NCBI GenBank assembly: GCA_964230195.1
Contig: CAXRGH010000072.1
Span: 1-7,897 of the forward strand
Length of the DNA stretch: 7,897 nt
Reading direction: 5' to 3'
Origin: CAXRGH01 sp964230195
Lineage (GTDB): Bacteria; Pseudomonadota; Gammaproteobacteria; Enterobacterales; Alteromonadaceae
The position numbers and the translations under genes were made by a program. Each line of letters starts with the position of its first letter. Position 1 is the stretch's first letter. Of this stretch, positions 6,470 to 7,897 are shown piece by piece. A model generated the notes under the pieces. It did not search any database, was not told the DNA's origin, and worked only from the letters and a program-made list of their open reading frames with translations.

Positions 6470-7495
6470 ATGAAAAAGCATACCGTAATCGCATTAGATT
6501 TAGCAAAGGCGGTTATTCAAATTGCCAAAGTTTCTCTCCATGGAGAAATTGAATACAACAAAGCACAATCACCAGACAAAATTAGAAAGATACTCGTTAA
6601 CAGCAACCCCTGTGTCGTCGCGATGGAAGGTTGTGGCAGTGCTACATATTGGGCTCGTTTTGCTCAGGAGCACGGCCATGAAGCGAGAATAATGTCACCT
6701 CGTAAAGTAAAAGCATTTGTGAATGGTCAGAAAAATGATGCAAATGATGCCATAGGTATTGCCATTGCTGCTGCGCAACCGACGATGACGTTTGCACCTA
6801 TCAAGACGCTAGACCAACAGTCTATTCAATCCATTAACACCAGCCGTAAATTTTTAGATAAAAGCCTTACGGCTCTTAATAATCACATTCGAGCTCTGGT
6901 GTATGAATATGGACAAACTATTCCTAAAGGTGCCAAAGGTCTGCGTGAAAGAATGGCTGAGTTATTATCGCCGAACAATCCCGCGTTAACCGATGCGATT
7001 AAAGTGGTCGTCAATTCTATGTGGGAGCAATACCAACAAACTCGTAAGCAACTTAATAAAGTTACCAAACAACTCGATACCTTTACTAAGGACATAGAGC
7101 CTTGCCGTCGACTACAGCAACTTGAAGGAGTTGGTCCTAAGTCAGCCAGTTTGCTATATGCAAACATTGGTCATGGTGAGGGATTTAAAAATGGCCGAGC
7201 AGCATCCGTTTATGTAGGTGTAACACCAATGCAATACAGCAGCGGGGGAAAGTCCGTCTTACTTGGTATTACGAAACAAGGTGATGCCGCCCTAAGGGCG
7301 ACGATGTATCAAGGAGCGTTAGCCGTTATATCAGCGCTAAAGCCTGAAGCGACCACAACGAAGCAACGTTGGCTGTTAGAGTTAGTCAAACGGGTTGGTG
7401 TAAAACGAGCTTGCATTGCCCTTGTGAATAAAAACATTAGAACCGCTTGGGCTATGTTAAAAAACAATACCGAATACCAGCCAGTATATCTTTAA
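6470..7495 (+). CDS. tnp: IS110-family (IS1111-type) transposase
   Basis: The 341-aa product is a complete RNA-guided recombinase of the IS110 family, which cuts and joins DNA at two-base cores chosen by a bridge RNA. The N-terminal DEDD (RuvC-like) domain shows Asp10 (IALDLAK), Glu53 (AMEGCGSA) and Asp90/Asp93 (KNDANDA). A helical middle section (about 115-210) is followed by the Transposase_20 domain with a helix-hairpin-helix-like LEGVGPKSASLL (218-229) and the Ser nucleophile in YSSGGK (Ser257 or Ser258), then GITKQGD. The ending, with RVGVKRACIALVNKNIRTAW, is characteristic of the IS1111 subgroup. Length is normal for the family and no frameshift or stop is present. The ATG at 6470 is set by the ribosome binding site and by agreement with family N-termini (MKKHTVIALDLAK). 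The bridge RNA candidate lies directly downstream. Confidence 0.96.
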   Translation: MKKHTVIALDLAKAVIQIAKVSLHGEIEYNKAQSPDKIRKILVNSNPCVVAMEGCGSATYWARFAQEHGHEARIMSPRKVKAFVNGQKNDANDAIGIAIAAAQPTMTFAPIKTLDQQSIQSINTSRKFLDKSLTALNNHIRALVYEYGQTIPKGAKGLRERMAELLSPNNPALTDAIKVVVNSMWEQYQQTRKQLNKVTKQLDTFTKDIEPCRRLQQLEGVGPKSASLLYANIGHGEGFKNGRAASVYVGVTPMQYSSGGKSVLLGITKQGDAALRATMYQGALAVISALKPEATTTKQRWLLELVKRVGVKRACIALVNKNIRTAWAMLKNNTEYQPVYL

Positions 7496-7560
7496 ACTTA
7501 CTTAATGGAGTTCAGCAATAGTGCGTCATAAAAAGCGAAGGCGACCTTCTGAAAACCTGT

Positions 7561-7569
7561 TCATCCTCG
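7561..7569 (+). other. Right target guide of the bridge RNA
   Basis: TCATCCTCG is the exact reverse complement of CGAGGATGA at 7719-7727, which is the right junction core plus flanking target DNA. It would pair with the top strand of the right half-target. Confidence 0.75.
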
Positions 7570-7584
7570 CAGTACACAGATACT

Positions 7585-7594
7585 GATTTCTCGA
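7585..7594 (+). other. Left target guide of the bridge RNA
   Basis: GATTTCTCGA is identical to 6399-6408, the left flank up to and including the shared CGA. It would pair with the bottom strand of the left half-target. Ten of ten bases match. Confidence 0.75.
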
Positions 7595-7612
7595 CTAGGA
7601 CGGAAGGTGCGA

Positions 7613-7619
7613 ATACATC
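7613..7619 (+). other. Right donor guide of the bridge RNA
   Basis: ATACATC is the exact reverse complement of GATGTAT at 6407-6413, the left end of the element, which becomes the right half of the donor once the element is circular. Confidence 0.65.
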
Positions 7620-7655
7620 AATGGTCAGAGGATAGCTACCTCAATAAGAGACCGA

Positions 7656-7662
7656 ATATACG
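7656..7662 (+). other. Left donor guide of the bridge RNA
   Basis: ATATACG is identical to 7714-7720, the right end of the element, which becomes the left half of the donor in the circle. It sits just inside the closing stem of the donor loop. Confidence 0.65.
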
Positions 7663-7703
7663 CAAGCACCTTAACTTTTTTATTAAAACACTATTGCTAA
7701 ACA

Positions 7704-7716
7704 GGTGGAGTCCATA
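7704..7716 (+). repeat. Right subterminal inverted repeat of the IS
   Basis: GGTGGAGTCCATA matches the left copy over 13 of 13 bases in inverted orientation and sits about 4 bases inside the right end. Confidence 0.93.
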
Positions 7717-7718
7717 TA

Positions 7719-7725
7719 CGAGGAT
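7719..7725 (+). repeat. Right part of the split target hairpin
   Basis: CGAGGAT is the reverse complement of ATCCTCG at 6393-6399. This outer inverted pair is not part of the subterminal repeats and is best explained as the two sides of a palindromic target. Confidence 0.65.
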
Positions 7726-7897
7726 GACGCCACCCCCACTTCATGTTCGTCAACTGACCCCATGATCGCATTGTTATTGGGGGTAGAAAATAAGCCGAAA
7801 CCAATACCCACGGCTAATAATGCAACGCCAATCACTACCGAATTAGTTTTAGTATCTAGCTGACTCAGTAGTACAAAGCCAATACCGACAATCACAC

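Larger units (their letters stand above)
7530..7681 (+). ncRNA. Bridge RNA (seekRNA) of the IS1111-type element
   Basis: The non-coding segment downstream of the transposase folds by eye into a chain of hairpins carrying all four expected guides. In order: a hairpin GAAGG-CGA-CCTTC (7537-7549); a target loop with TCATCCTCG (7561-7569), a hairpin CAGTA-CACAGA-TACTG (7570-7585) and GATTTCTCGA (7585-7594); and a donor loop closed by AAGGTGC (7604-7610) with GCACCTT (7666-7672). The donor loop holds ATACATC (7613-7619), a hairpin with GAGG-ATAGCTA-CCTC (7628-7642) flanked by GGTC/GACC, and ATATACG (7656-7662). A six-T run (7676-7681) follows. The target guides match the two flanks and the donor guides match the two IS ends. 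The precise 5' end is unknown and could lie within the transposase gene; the RNA may be processed from the transposase message. The closing stem of the target loop is weak by eye. Confidence 0.82.
7604..7681 (+). terminator. Donor-loop stem followed by a T-run, probable 3' end of the bridge RNA
   Basis: The 7-bp stem AAGGTGC/GCACCTT (7604-7610 with 7666-7672) is followed after three bases by six Ts (7676-7681). The hairpin is far longer than a classic intrinsic terminator because it encloses the donor loop, so it may work as an RNA end rather than as an efficient stand-alone terminator. Confidence 0.4.
6406..7720 (+). mobile_element. IS110-family insertion sequence, IS1111 type, about 1.3 kb
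   Basis: The element contains a full-length DEDD transposase gene, 13-bp subterminal inverted repeats (6411-6423 and 7704-7716) and a non-coding 3' segment that reads as a bridge RNA. Subterminal rather than terminal repeats and a non-coding RNA downstream of the transposase are hallmarks of the IS1111 subgroup; the IS110 subgroup proper lacks such repeats and carries its RNA upstream. Both junctions share the trinucleotide CGA (6406-6408 and 7719-7721), taken here as containing the recombination core, so the ends are certain only to about 3 nt. There is no target-site duplication of the usual kind, as expected for this family. The transposase is intact and all four guides match, so the element is probably still active. 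Confidence 0.9.
7683..7897 (-). pseudogene. MFS drug-efflux-type transporter, interrupted at its 3' side by the IS
   Basis: The frame is open to the window edge, so the gene starts beyond 7897. Visible residues form two membrane helices (IVGIGFVLLSQL and VVIGVALLAVGIGFGLFS) and then TPNNNAIMGSVDEHEVGVASS. This is a motif of multi-drug type MFS permeases, where a G-x-G-x-G-x-F-S helix is followed by a Pro-Asn-rich segment and V-G/A-S. In intact relatives further helices follow; here the frame crosses the junction at 7719 and takes up about 11 residues from the IS end (YMDSTCLAIVF) before a TAA at 7683-7685. The last helices are therefore lost and the protein is probably non-functional. The sequence on the far side of the IS does not supply them. 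Substrate cannot be told. Confidence 0.75.

Noticed and set aside
6297..7553. Ten-base direct repeat ACCTTCTGAA at 6297-6306 and 7544-7553
   Set aside because: One copy is outside the IS and one is in the RNA hairpin region, away from both junctions. It does not fit any guide or end and is likely chance.
1..7897. CRISPR array, tRNA or rRNA genes
   Set aside because: No regularly spaced repeats, cloverleaf-like or rRNA-like stretches were recognised.

Overview
The window looks like a piece of a marine gammaproteobacterial chromosome, most likely Shewanella, Pseudoalteromonas or Vibrio-like. The evidence is a moderate GC content, a secreted peptidase with a GlyGly-CTERM tail (a sorting signal concentrated in those genera) and an IS1111-type IS110 element. 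The genus is an inference; no rRNA or housekeeping marker is present.

Layout: (1) Positions 2-1453 hold the 3' part of a PAS-containing hybrid sensor histidine kinase, PAS - HisKA - HATPase - receiver, with its 5' end outside the window. (2) Positions 1618-4454 hold a two-gene unit with ATGA overlap: a cysteine-free, exported, helix-rich protein of unknown function, then an M14 zinc carboxypeptidase with signal peptide, Pro/Thr linker and GlyGly-CTERM tail. (3) Positions 4455-4818 are gene-free and hold a degenerate pair of a short repeat and a small inverted repeat. (4) A minus-strand exported beta-rich protein (4819-5640) and a plus-strand small membrane protein (5855-6247), both unrecognised, diverge from an intergenic stretch with two perfect inverted repeats. 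(5) Positions about 6406-7720 are a complete-looking IS110-family element of the IS1111 type. (6) From 7721 to the window end is the broken end of a minus-strand MFS transporter gene, whose missing 3' part is not found on the other side of the element.

The main discovery is in (5). The 208-base non-coding segment between the transposase stop and the right subterminal repeat reads as a bridge RNA (seekRNA). It carries two loops. One holds a 9-nt stretch complementary to the right flank and a 10-nt stretch identical to the left junction (target guides), separated by a small hairpin. The other is closed by a perfect 7-bp stem, holds 7-nt matches to the element's own right and left ends (donor guides), also separated by a hairpin, and is followed by a T-run. 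Joining the two flanks across the shared CGA recreates a perfect hairpin (8-bp arms, 4-nt spacer), so the element appears to have inserted into a palindrome, as is known for IS1111 relatives. Bridge RNAs are an established class, but the guide assignments, the target hairpin and the element itself are read here directly from the sequence.

The transposase and RNA would act together: the RNA bridges the circular donor junction to the hairpin target, and the DEDD/Ser transposase recombines at the shared core. The other genes have no evident functional link to the element.
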